From Microbacterium telephonicum (GTDB lineage: Bacteria > Actinomycetota > Actinomycetes > Actinomycetales > Microbacteriaceae), in contig NZ_RCDB01000001.1 of NCBI RefSeq assembly GCF_003651225.1, forward strand, positions 959,059-1,023,058: a DNA stretch of 64,000 nucleotides. The letters run 5' to 3'. This document shows, piece after piece, positions 55,834 through 64,000 of this stretch; positions within the stretch are counted from its first letter, which is position 1, and each line of letters opens with the position of its first letter. The notes beneath the pieces were generated by a model that saw only the letters and a program-made list of their open reading frames with translations, did no database searches and was not told the origin of the DNA. A program made the translations under genes and the position numbers.

Positions 55834-56886
55834 GTGCCGGTGACCGCGCTCGACGCCCCGTCGCGACTGGCGGGCGTCGATCTCGCGCGCGGACTGGCCG
55901 TGCTCGGCATGCTCGCCGCGCACCTGATCGCGCTGCCCGACCTCGTCTGGGGCGACCCGACGACGTGGCTCGCGCTCGCCGACGGGCGCTCGTCGATCCT
56001 GTTCGCCACGCTCGCGGGCGTTTCGCTCGGCATCGTCACCGGGGGAGCGAAGCCGGTCCCGGCGGCGGAGCTCGTCACGGCGGGCAAGCGGATCGCCGTG
56101 CGCGCCGTCATCCTGCTGGTGATCGGCATCCTGCTGATCGCGACGGGGGTGCCGGTGTACGTCATCCTGCCCGCCTACGCGCTGCTGTTCCTGCTGTCGC
56201 TGCCACTGCTGCCGTTGCGCGCGCGGACGCTCTGGATCGTCGCGGGCGCCACGGCGCTCGTCATGCCGTGGGTGCAGCCGCTGCTGCAGGCGCCCGAGGT
56301 GTGGGAGACGGCCGCCGGCAACGACCTGGCGCTGCTGATCGGCTGGCACTACCCGTTCACGGTGTGGTTCGCGTTCCTGGCGGCCGGGCTCGCGGCGGCG
56401 CGCAGCGACCTGCGCCGCACCCGTACGCAGGTGCGGCTCGTCGTCGCGGGCGGCGCGGCGGCGCTGCTCGCCTACGCGGCGGATGCAGTGAGGCTCCCGG
56501 ACGGCGGTGATGAGTACCTGCAGGCGGTGTGGACGGCCGCGCCGCATTCGTCGGGACTGCTCGAGGCCGTCGGCTCCGGCGGCTGGGCGCTGCTGACCCT
56601 CGGGGTGTGCCTGCTGCTGTGCCGCACGGCGGTGCGCTGGGTCGTCTACCCGCTCCGCGCCGTCGGGTCGATGCCGCTCACCGTCTACGTCGGGCAGCTC
56701 GTCGCCTGGGCGATCATCGCGGCGGTGGTGCTGGGCGACACCGGCGACCTCGACGGTTTCCGCGCCCTGGAGCTGTTCTGGCCGTTCGTGCTGACGAGCC
56801 TCGTCGCGTGCACGGCCTGGGCGCTGCTCGTCGGCCGCGGCCCATTGGAAGCCGGCATCGCCGCCGTCACCTCCCGCATCCGCTGA
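55834..56886 (+). CDS. DUF418/DUF1624-like membrane protein
   Basis: 350 aa with about ten membrane helices. N-terminal AGVDLARGLAVLGMLAAHL is the heparan-glucosaminide acetyltransferase-like (DUF1624) motif; C-terminal AVGSMPLTVYVGQLVAWAI is DUF418. GTG start four bases after argF, so co-transcribed. Acyl or acetyl transfer across the membrane is suggested by the family; the role with arginine genes is unknown. Confidence 0.78.
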   Translation: MPVTALDAPSRLAGVDLARGLAVLGMLAAHLIALPDLVWGDPTTWLALADGRSSILFATLAGVSLGIVTGGAKPVPAAELVTAGKRIAVRAVILLVIGILLIATGVPVYVILPAYALLFLLSLPLLPLRARTLWIVAGATALVMPWVQPLLQAPEVWETAAGNDLALLIGWHYPFTVWFAFLAAGLAAARSDLRRTRTQVRLVVAGGAAALLAYAADAVRLPDGGDEYLQAVWTAAPHSSGLLEAVGSGGWALLTLGVCLLLCRTAVRWVVYPLRAVGSMPLTVYVGQLVAWAIIAAVVLGDTGDLDGFRALELFWPFVLTSLVACTAWALLVGRGPLEAGIAAVTSRIR

Positions 56887-56940
56887 CCGCCGGCATCCGT
56901 CGGGGTCCCCGCGTCCGCCGGGGGGTCCTGCCTCGGCCGT

Positions 56941-57019
56941 GCATTCGGGAGGGGGTCTGCGTTCAGGAGGGCCGATTCCGGCAGATCCTCCTCCCGAACG
57001 CATATCTCCTCCCGAACGC
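56941..57019. repeat. Palindromic repeat of four 12-bp units (two forward, two inverted, 18-bp period)
   Basis: GCATTCGGGAGG (56941) and GCGTTCAGGAGG (56959), then their inverses CCTCCCGAACGC at 56990 and 57008. Both pairs have an 18-bp period, so the whole can fold into one long hairpin. Four near-identical copies of GCGTTCGGGAGG with opposite orientation. REP/BIME-like element or bidirectional terminator. Confidence 0.6.
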
Positions 57020-57027
57020 GCGCGACC

Positions 57028-58790
<1,763 letters not shown>

Positions 58791-58839
58791 TATGCGAGAG
58801 TAATAGCTCGAAGCCTTATTGTTTCGCGGGCACAGGCGA

Positions 58840-58845
58840 TACACT
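58840..58845 (+). promoter_or_regulatory. -10 box (TACACT) of satD
   Basis: TACACT 6 nt before ATG 58852, at the end of an AT-richer stretch (58790-58851). CGAG-N8-CTCG at 58794-58810 could be a small operator. Confidence 0.45.
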
Positions 58846-58851
58846 TATCTC

Positions 58852-59478
58852 ATGGGTATCGCCGTCATCGCGGACATCGTCGGATCTCGGGAGCTGGACG
58901 ACCGCGCCGCAGCGCAGCGGGCGATCGATGAGGCGCTCGCCGTCGTCGCGCAGGACGGGCCGGCGGCGGAGACGCCCCTGCATCCGATCGTGGGAGACGA
59001 ACTGCAGGGCGTGTACCCCGGCCTCGACGATGCTCTGGCCGCGCTCCTGCTGCTGCGCCTCGCGCTGCGCGACGGTGTCGACCTGCGATTCGGGATCGGG
59101 ATCGGCGACGTCGGGGTCATCCCGTCGGCGGCCGGGGACATCTCCGAGGGATCGGCGTGGTGGGCCGCCCGCGCCGCGATCGAGCACGTCGAGCGGATGC
59201 AGCGGCGCACGGCCCCGACGCTGCGCACCCGCGTCGAGGCGGCGGCCGGCGTCGAGGCGCCCGCGCTCCCCGTCGTCAACGCCTACCTGCTCGCCCGCGA
59301 CGAACTCGTCGGTGCGCTCAGCGACCGCACGCGCCGACTCGTGCTCGGACGGTGTCGAGGGCTGACCCAGCGCGAGCTCGCCGCATCCGAGGGCATCACC
59401 CAGCCGGCGGTGTCGCAATCGCTCACGACGGCCGGCGCGTCGGCGATCGTCGAGGGCTATCGGATGCTGCGCGGCTGA
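58852..59478 (+). CDS. SatD family protein
   Basis: 208 aa. N-terminal domain of SatD type (IAVIADIVGSRELDDR; HPIVGDELQGVYPGL; GIGIGDVGV) and a C-terminal helix-turn-helix (LTQRELAASEGITQPAVSQSL). So it may sense something and bind DNA. SatD was named in a streptococcal acid-tolerance operon; the role here is unknown. Convergent with a membrane-protein gene that usually accompanies it. Confidence 0.8.
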   Translation: MGIAVIADIVGSRELDDRAAAQRAIDEALAVVAQDGPAAETPLHPIVGDELQGVYPGLDDALAALLLLRLALRDGVDLRFGIGIGDVGVIPSAAGDISEGSAWWAARAAIEHVERMQRRTAPTLRTRVEAAAGVEAPALPVVNAYLLARDELVGALSDRTRRLVLGRCRGLTQRELAASEGITQPAVSQSLTTAGASAIVEGYRMLRG

Positions 59479-59503
59479 TCCCGCGCAGCCACGCCGAACC
59501 CGC

Positions 59504-60118
59504 TCACCAGACCGCCAGGCGCACGAGCGCTCCGGCGACCGCGGCCCACAGCAGGCTCGCGAGCGTGCCGATGATGAAGCGTTCGCGCGCTTCGGCGGCG
59601 GCGAGCTCGGAGAACCGACCCACGCCCTTGATGGCGACGACCACGGCGATCGCCTCCGGGTAGCCGACGATGATCGACAGCACGACCGCGAGGCGTTCGA
59701 GGTAGCCGATGGTCGTGCCGCCGCGCAGCAGTGCCCGCTCCTCGTCGTCGGCGGTCGCGCTCGCCCCGCCGCGCGCCACGAGGAAGATGCCGCCGTCCGA
59801 GGTCTCGCGCACGCGTCCGCCGGTGGCGATGCGCAGCACGAGGCGCGTGACGGGATTGCCGCCGAGCACCCCGACGGTGCCGGCCAGCAGCGCGACGATC
59901 ACGCCGACCAGCAGTGGGACGTCGACGGGGGAGAACGCCGTGAGGACGGTCGCCCCGAGCAGCAGCCCCGTCGCGACGGAGAGCGCGATCACGGTCGGCC
60001 GTCGCAGCGAGACGACGACCAGCACGAGCGCCGCGGCGAGCAGCAGGATGACGAGCACCGCGAGAAGGATCGACCAGACGAGCGCGAGCGCGGGGTCGTC
60101 GGGGGGCATCGGCACCAT
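59504..60118 (-). CDS. Membrane protein, SatD-associated
   Basis: 204 aa with five or six membrane helices: about 10-35, 42-62, 66-86, and two or three in the C-terminal third, around a charged middle region (about 96-135). No catalytic motif. Minus-strand CAGACT about 7 nt before the ATG may be the -10. Convergent with satD (25 bp between stops). Confidence 0.7.
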   Translation of the reverse strand: MVPMPPDDPALALVWSILLAVLVILLLAAALVLVVVSLRRPTVIALSVATGLLLGATVLTAFSPVDVPLLVGVIVALLAGTVGVLGGNPVTRLVLRIATGGRVRETSDGGIFLVARGGASATADDEERALLRGGTTIGYLERLAVVLSIIVGYPEAIAVVVAIKGVGRFSELAAAEARERFIIGTLASLLWAAVAGALVRLAVW

Positions 60119-60194
60119 GGCGCGAGTCTGACACGGGCCGACGACATCGACGCGGCCACGCGCCGCCTCCGCGCAACCCGGCCGACCCCGCTGA

Positions 60195-60200
60195 TAGCCT
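60195..60200 (+). promoter_or_regulatory. -10 box (TAGCCT) of tyrS
   Basis: TAGCCT 7 nt before GTG 60208. Confidence 0.5.
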
Positions 60201-60207
60201 GAAGTGC

Positions 60208-61515
60208 GTGTCTGAAACCGTCGTGAAAGCGCTGGCGCCCGCCAACGACCCCACCTTCGAGAATGTGTGGGACGAGATCGTGTGGCGCGGCCTGGTGCAC
60301 GTGTCCACCGACCAGGAGGCCCTGCGCGCCCTGCTCGCCGGCGACCCGATCACGTACTACTGCGGCTTCGACCCGACCGCGCCGAGCCTGCACCTGGGCA
60401 ACCTCGTCCAGCTGCTGCTGCTGCGCCGTCTGCAGCTGGCCGGACACAGGCCGCTCGCCCTCGTCGGCGGCTCCACGGGGCTCATCGGAGACCCCCGGCC
60501 GACCGCCGAGCGCACCCTGAACACGAGGGACACCGTCGCCGAGTGGGTCGGCTACCTGCGCACCCAGGTCGAGCGGTTCCTGAGCTTCGAGGGGGACAAC
60601 GCGGCCCGCCTCGTCAACAACCTCGACTGGACCTCGCCGCTGAGCGCCATCGACTTCCTCCGCGAGATCGGCAAGCACTACCGCGTCGGCACGATGCTCA
60701 AGAAGGACGCCGTCGCCGCGCGCCTGAACTCCGAAGCCGGCATCAGCTACACGGAGTTCAGCTACCAGATCCTGCAGGGCCTGGACTTCCTCGAGCTCTA
60801 CCGCCAGTACGACTGCGTGCTCCAGAGCGGCGGCAGCGACCAGTGGGGCAACCTCACCAGCGGCACCGACCTCATCCACCGCGTCGAGGGGGTCTCGGTC
60901 CACGCGATCGGCACCCCGCTGATCACCAACAGCGACGGCACGAAGTTCGGCAAGAGCGAGGGCAACGCCATCTGGCTGGATGCCGCCATGTGCAGCCCGT
61001 ACCGGATGTACCAGTTCTGGCTGTCGACGGCCGACGCCGACGTCGTGCCGCGCCTGAAGATCTTCACGTTCCTCACCCGCGCCGAGATCGACGAGTACGC
61101 CGCACTCGTGGCGGACGAGCCGTTCCGCCGCGCGGCGCAGAAGCGCCTCGCGCTCGAGGTGACGACGTACGTGCACGGCGCGGATGCCGCATCCGCCGTC
61201 ATCGCCGCATCCGAGGCGCTGTTCGGTCAGGGAGACCTCGCCGCGCTCGACGCCGCGACGCTGCGCAGCGCGCTGGAGGAGCTGCCGAACGCCGAGGTCG
61301 CCGCGGGAACGCCGGTCGTGCAGGCGCTGGTCGACACGGGCCTCGTCGCGAGCCTCGGGGAGGCGCGCCGCGCGATCGCGCAGGGAGGCGTGAGCCTGGA
61401 CGGCGCGAAGGTGGACGACGAGTCGGCGGTCGTGACCGGCGCGCTGCCCGGCGGAGTGTCGGTGCTGCGTCGCGGCAAGAAGACGCTCGCGGGGCTGTTC
61501 GTCACGGCGAGCTGA
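60208..61515 (+). CDS. tyrS: Tyrosyl-tRNA synthetase
   Basis: 435 aa. Class I signature HLGN (H62), KMSKS equivalent KFGKS (246-250), and a C-terminal S4-like domain (about 370-430). Leaderless GTG start; no T-box leader, as expected outside Firmicutes. Followed 8 bp later by a DUF4184 gene. Confidence 0.96.
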   Translation: MSETVVKALAPANDPTFENVWDEIVWRGLVHVSTDQEALRALLAGDPITYYCGFDPTAPSLHLGNLVQLLLLRRLQLAGHRPLALVGGSTGLIGDPRPTAERTLNTRDTVAEWVGYLRTQVERFLSFEGDNAARLVNNLDWTSPLSAIDFLREIGKHYRVGTMLKKDAVAARLNSEAGISYTEFSYQILQGLDFLELYRQYDCVLQSGGSDQWGNLTSGTDLIHRVEGVSVHAIGTPLITNSDGTKFGKSEGNAIWLDAAMCSPYRMYQFWLSTADADVVPRLKIFTFLTRAEIDEYAALVADEPFRRAAQKRLALEVTTYVHGADAASAVIAASEALFGQGDLAALDAATLRSALEELPNAEVAAGTPVVQALVDTGLVASLGEARRAIAQGGVSLDGAKVDDESAVVTGALPGGVSVLRRGKKTLAGLFVTAS

Positions 61516-61523
61516 CCCGGCGG

Positions 61524-62330
61524 ATGCCGTTCACCCCGTCGCACGCGGTCGTCGCGCTGCCGTTCGCGCGCACGCCGCTGCTGCCGGCCGCGATCGCGAT
61601 CGGCGCGATGACCCCCGACCTGCCGCTGTTCCTGCGGGGGACGCCGGTGACCTACCAGGCGACGCACACGAACGTCGTGTTGGCCACCGCGATCGCCGCG
61701 GTCCTGCTCGTGCTGTGGTACGGCCTGCTGCGCCCGGCGGTGCGCGAGCTGTCACCCGCGTGGCTCGCGGCGCGACTGCCGGGGGAGTGGGACGCGATCG
61801 GCGGCGGCGCATGGCGATCGGTGCGCGCCGCGCGGCCCGGCGCTCGCGGGGCGATCTGGCGGCAGCCGCTCGTGTTCACGCTCCTGGTCGTGTGCTCCCT
61901 GGTCATCGGGGTGGTCTCGCACATCGTGTGGGATGCGTTCACGCACGAGGGACGTTGGGGCGTCGCGCTGTTCCCGGCGCTCGACGAGCCGTGGGGCCCG
62001 CTGCCCGGTTTCAAGTGGTTGCAGTACGCGTCGGGCGCGTTCGGCCTGCTCGCCCTCGCGGTGGCCGGGGTGCTGTGGCTGCGGCATCGGACGCCGGCGG
62101 CGACGCTGCACCGCGTGCTGCCCGCGGGAATGCGGGTGGCGTGGTGGGTGTCGCTCCCCGTCGCGCTGGCGGCCGGGTGGCTCATCGGCCTCGCGGTGTA
62201 CGGGCCGATCACGGCCGACTGGACGGTGCCGCACCTCGCCTACCGGGTGCTGCCGCCGGCGTGTGCGGTGTGGGGAGTGCTGACGCTCGCCCTGTGCGTG
62301 ACGGTGCTCGTCCGCCGTCGCCGCGGCTGA
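61524..62330 (+). CDS. DUF4184 family membrane protein
   Basis: 268 aa. N-terminal MPFTPSHAVVALPFARTP and AIGAMTPDLPLFL mark DUF4184; SHIVWDAFTHEGRWG carries the second conserved His/Asp pair. About six membrane helices. Resembles the YdjM/phospholipase C-type zinc membrane hydrolase clan; activity unproven. Confidence 0.85.
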   Translation: MPFTPSHAVVALPFARTPLLPAAIAIGAMTPDLPLFLRGTPVTYQATHTNVVLATAIAAVLLVLWYGLLRPAVRELSPAWLAARLPGEWDAIGGGAWRSVRAARPGARGAIWRQPLVFTLLVVCSLVIGVVSHIVWDAFTHEGRWGVALFPALDEPWGPLPGFKWLQYASGAFGLLALAVAGVLWLRHRTPAATLHRVLPAGMRVAWWVSLPVALAAGWLIGLAVYGPITADWTVPHLAYRVLPPACAVWGVLTLALCVTVLVRRRRG

Positions 62331-62345
62331 GCACGGGGATCCGGC

Positions 62346-63596
62346 TCACCACCACTCGGGCGGATCGCCGCCCCACGGGCGCGGTGCCGAGAAGGTCCGC
62401 CCGCCGAGAGTGAAGGCGGGTCCTGCCGTCTGCACCTCGCGGCCGGCGACGTCGAAGCGCATGCGCTCCGGCGGTGAGCCGACGGGCACGATCGGCACGG
62501 GTGACGCTTCGGCGGTGCGGGGGCGACCGAGCAGTTCGGCGGCGACCCGACGCAGCGACGTCTCGGCCAGCCACGAGCCGCCGATCCGGGCGCGGCGTTG
62601 CAGCATCCGCACCGCCGCTGCGGCCATGAGGTAGCCGGTGCTGTAGTCCAGCGCCTGCGCCGGCAGCACGCCGGGCGCCTCCGGCGCACCCTCGATCCGC
62701 GCGATGCCGGATGCCGCCTGCACGAGCGAGTCGAACCCGCGCCGGCGAGGATCCCGCCACGCGCGGTGCTGCAGCACGATGAGCCCCGGGCGGCGCTCCG
62801 CGAGTGCGCCGGGCGAGAGCCCGAGACGGTCGAGCGACTCGGGGCGATAGCCCAGCGCGACGACGTCGGCGTCGGCGAGAAGCCGTTCGAACGCGGCGCG
62901 GCCCGAGTCGGAGCGCAGGTCGAGCAGGGCGGAGCGCTTGCCGTGCCCCGTCATGAGGTGCTGCCACTCGGGTTCGGCGAGGGCGGGCGGGTCGATCCGC
63001 ACCACCTGCGCACCGAGCAGTGCGAGAGTCTGCGTCCCCGTCGGCCCGGCGATCACGCGGGTGAGGTCGAGCACGCGGACACCGCGCAGCGGCGCGTCGG
63101 GTGCGGCATCGAGCGGATGCGGCGCGGCGTCGCCGAGCTTCGTCTCGACGACGAGGGGGCGCTCCCGCAGGCGTGCATCGACATCCGGTTGCTCGGCGGC
63201 GACCACGACGCACAAACCGCCGGCACCCTCGACGCGCATTGCGGCGGCGGCCGCCGACATCGTCGCCAGCGCGGCGGACAGGTCGTCGCGATCGGCGTGC
63301 GCGGGGAGCGAGAGCGCATCGCGCAGGCGCAGCGCGTGATGCGGGTAGTTGGCGTGGGTGCGCACCCAGCCGTCGCGGCACCGGAAGAATCCCGACAACG
63401 CGGCGAACGCCTCGGGCCGGACGCCGTCCACGGTGATCTGCCGGTCCGCGGTGTAGGCAGTCGAGATGCCCACCGGGTCGAGCGCAGGTGCGGCGACGCC
63501 CGCGAGGGCGGCCGCCGCATCGGCGACGGAGCGCACGCAGTCGACGGCGAGGCCGGCGACGTCGGTGCGAGCGGGGAGGGGCACGGCCGCGCGCAT
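62346..63596 (-). CDS. CoA-transferase family III (CaiB/BaiF) protein with altered domain order
   Basis: 416 aa. The usual N-terminal signature LRGVRVLDLTRVIAGPTGTQTLALLGAQVVRID begins only near residue 170. The 169 residues before it resemble the part normally found near the C-terminus (FFRCRDGWVRTHANYPHHALRL). The catalytic Asp is likely that in LPAQALDYSTGYLMA (about 320). Leaderless minus-strand promoter. Substrate unknown. Confidence 0.8.
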   Translation of the reverse strand: MRAAVPLPARTDVAGLAVDCVRSVADAAAALAGVAAPALDPVGISTAYTADRQITVDGVRPEAFAALSGFFRCRDGWVRTHANYPHHALRLRDALSLPAHADRDDLSAALATMSAAAAAMRVEGAGGLCVVVAAEQPDVDARLRERPLVVETKLGDAAPHPLDAAPDAPLRGVRVLDLTRVIAGPTGTQTLALLGAQVVRIDPPALAEPEWQHLMTGHGKRSALLDLRSDSGRAAFERLLADADVVALGYRPESLDRLGLSPGALAERRPGLIVLQHRAWRDPRRRGFDSLVQAASGIARIEGAPEAPGVLPAQALDYSTGYLMAAAAVRMLQRRARIGGSWLAETSLRRVAAELLGRPRTAEASPVPIVPVGSPPERMRFDVAGREVQTAGPAFTLGGRTFSAPRPWGGDPPEWW

Positions 63597-63602
63597 GCGC
63601 CC

Positions 63603-63608
63603 ACGCTA
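63603..63608 (-). promoter_or_regulatory. -10 box (TAGCGT) of the CoA-transferase gene
   Basis: TAGCGT on the minus strand, 6 nt before ATG 63596. Confidence 0.5.
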
Positions 63609-63656
63609 CGCCGACCCGCGGAATCACGCGCGACACGCCCGAGATCCCACGCTGAT

Positions 63657-63685
63657 TTGGCACGTCGTCCGAATCCACGTAATGT
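63657..63685 (+). promoter_or_regulatory. Promoter of an rRNA operon (TTGGCA-N17-TAATGT)
   Basis: TTGGCA (63657-63662) and TAATGT (63680-63685) with a 17-bp spacer: the best sigma-70-like pair in the window. A second -10-like TAGAGT lies at 63796-63801. Downstream comes an rRNA-type leader and no ORF. Confidence 0.65.
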
Positions 63686-63691
63686 TCTTGT

Positions 63692-64000
63692 TGTTCGCCC
63701 CACAGGGAAGAGCGAGAGGCCGGAAGGCCCCGCCCCCTCAAGCGGAGAACCAAACCCCACTGAAAATCCTCGCAAGAGGAGCGGCACTGATGTGCTAGAG
63801 TAGGGAGTCGGTTTCCACCGAAGAGCCAGGGACCACTGAACGATTTCGATCGTTCGAAGCGCCGGTTCGACCGAGGAAGTCGACGAACAGGAAGTTGCCC
63901 CGTTGGGTGAGGCCGAGAGGCTGAGCGGCGGGAGCATCCGATCCTTGAGAACTCAACAGCGTGCACTTGTCAAATGCCAAATAACCTCGACCCTGCTTCG
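63692..64000 (+). other. rrs: rRNA operon leader (16S gene beyond the right edge)
   Basis: About 310 nt without an ORF. It holds a perfect UUCG hairpin (GAACGAT-TTCG-ATCGTTC, 63838-63855) and the 16S-precursor element TTGAGAACTCAACAGCGTGC at 63945-63964, seen upstream of 16S genes in Microbacteriaceae. The 16S gene should begin just past base 64000. Confidence 0.7.

Noticed and set aside
59504..60118. Toxin-antitoxin pair with satD
   Set aside because: Convergent, not an operon, and neither product resembles a toxin or antitoxin.
63692..64000. 16S rRNA inside the window
   Set aside because: Only promoter and precursor leader elements are visible; the mature 16S 5' end is not reached.

Overview
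The window is about 70% G+C, densely coded and almost free of mobile DNA. It looks like chromosome from a high-GC actinobacterium of the Microbacteriaceae, most likely Microbacterium or a close relative. The grounds are the gene orders ftsK-pgsA-cinA-clgR-DUF3046-recA-recX, dapA-rnj, miaB-miaA-dapF, gluABCD and pheST, the actinobacterial PriA/HisA and ClgR, and the many genes that start 6-9 nt after a TANNNT -10 box without a leader. No genus-level marker such as 16S rRNA lies inside the window.

Layout. 1-10.4 kb: RimK ligase (cut by the left edge) diverging from a retropepsin-like partner; a GNAT protein; dapB; a small TPR membrane protein; an epimerase; OsmC; a thioredoxin-like protein; thyA-folA; an SDR; dapA and ribonuclease J; a second GNAT. 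10.5-17 kb: DNA translocase ftsK, pgsA, pncC/cinA, clgR, DUF3046, recA with a LexA box, and recX. 17-25 kb: a DrrAB-type exporter, miaB, miaA, dapF, an RsmC-like methyltransferase and hflX. 25-32.7 kb: an S9 peptidase; a LysR regulator divergent from mesX-mesD-flavin reductase, a folate-independent methionine synthase cluster; a membrane protein; lexA divergent from a LysM protein, with a shared SOS box. 32.8-37 kb: hisC, hisB, hisH, hisA/priA, an SseB-like gene and DUF1844. 37.4-39.8 kb: infC (ATC start codon), rpmI, rplT, then a TrmH-family methyltransferase. 39.9-47 kb: gluABCD amino-acid importer and pheST. 47-50.3 kb: an ABC exporter and an epimerase. 50.4-58.8 kb: arginine genes argC-J-B-D-F, a DUF418-like membrane protein, a decayed ECF transporter gene and argH. 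58.8-64 kb: SatD and a membrane protein, tyrS, a DUF4184 protein, a CoA-transferase, and the promoter and leader of an rRNA operon whose 16S gene lies beyond the right edge.

How it works together. Most of the window is housekeeping: lysine/diaminopimelate (dapB, dapA, dapF), histidine, arginine, thymidylate/folate, tRNA modification and charging, and the SOS regulon (lexA, recA, recX, LysM protein). The most interesting points are regulatory. A 23-codon leaderless ORF with six Arg codons in its last eleven sits just upstream of argC and looks like an arginine attenuator. mesX-mesD comes with a dedicated flavin reductase and a LysR operator. A perfect 14-bp hairpin separates gluB from gluC. 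infC starts at ATC. Several intergenic gaps hold tiny tandem or palindromic repeats of 18-23 bp period. I saw no tRNA, CRISPR array, prophage, insertion sequence or defence system.
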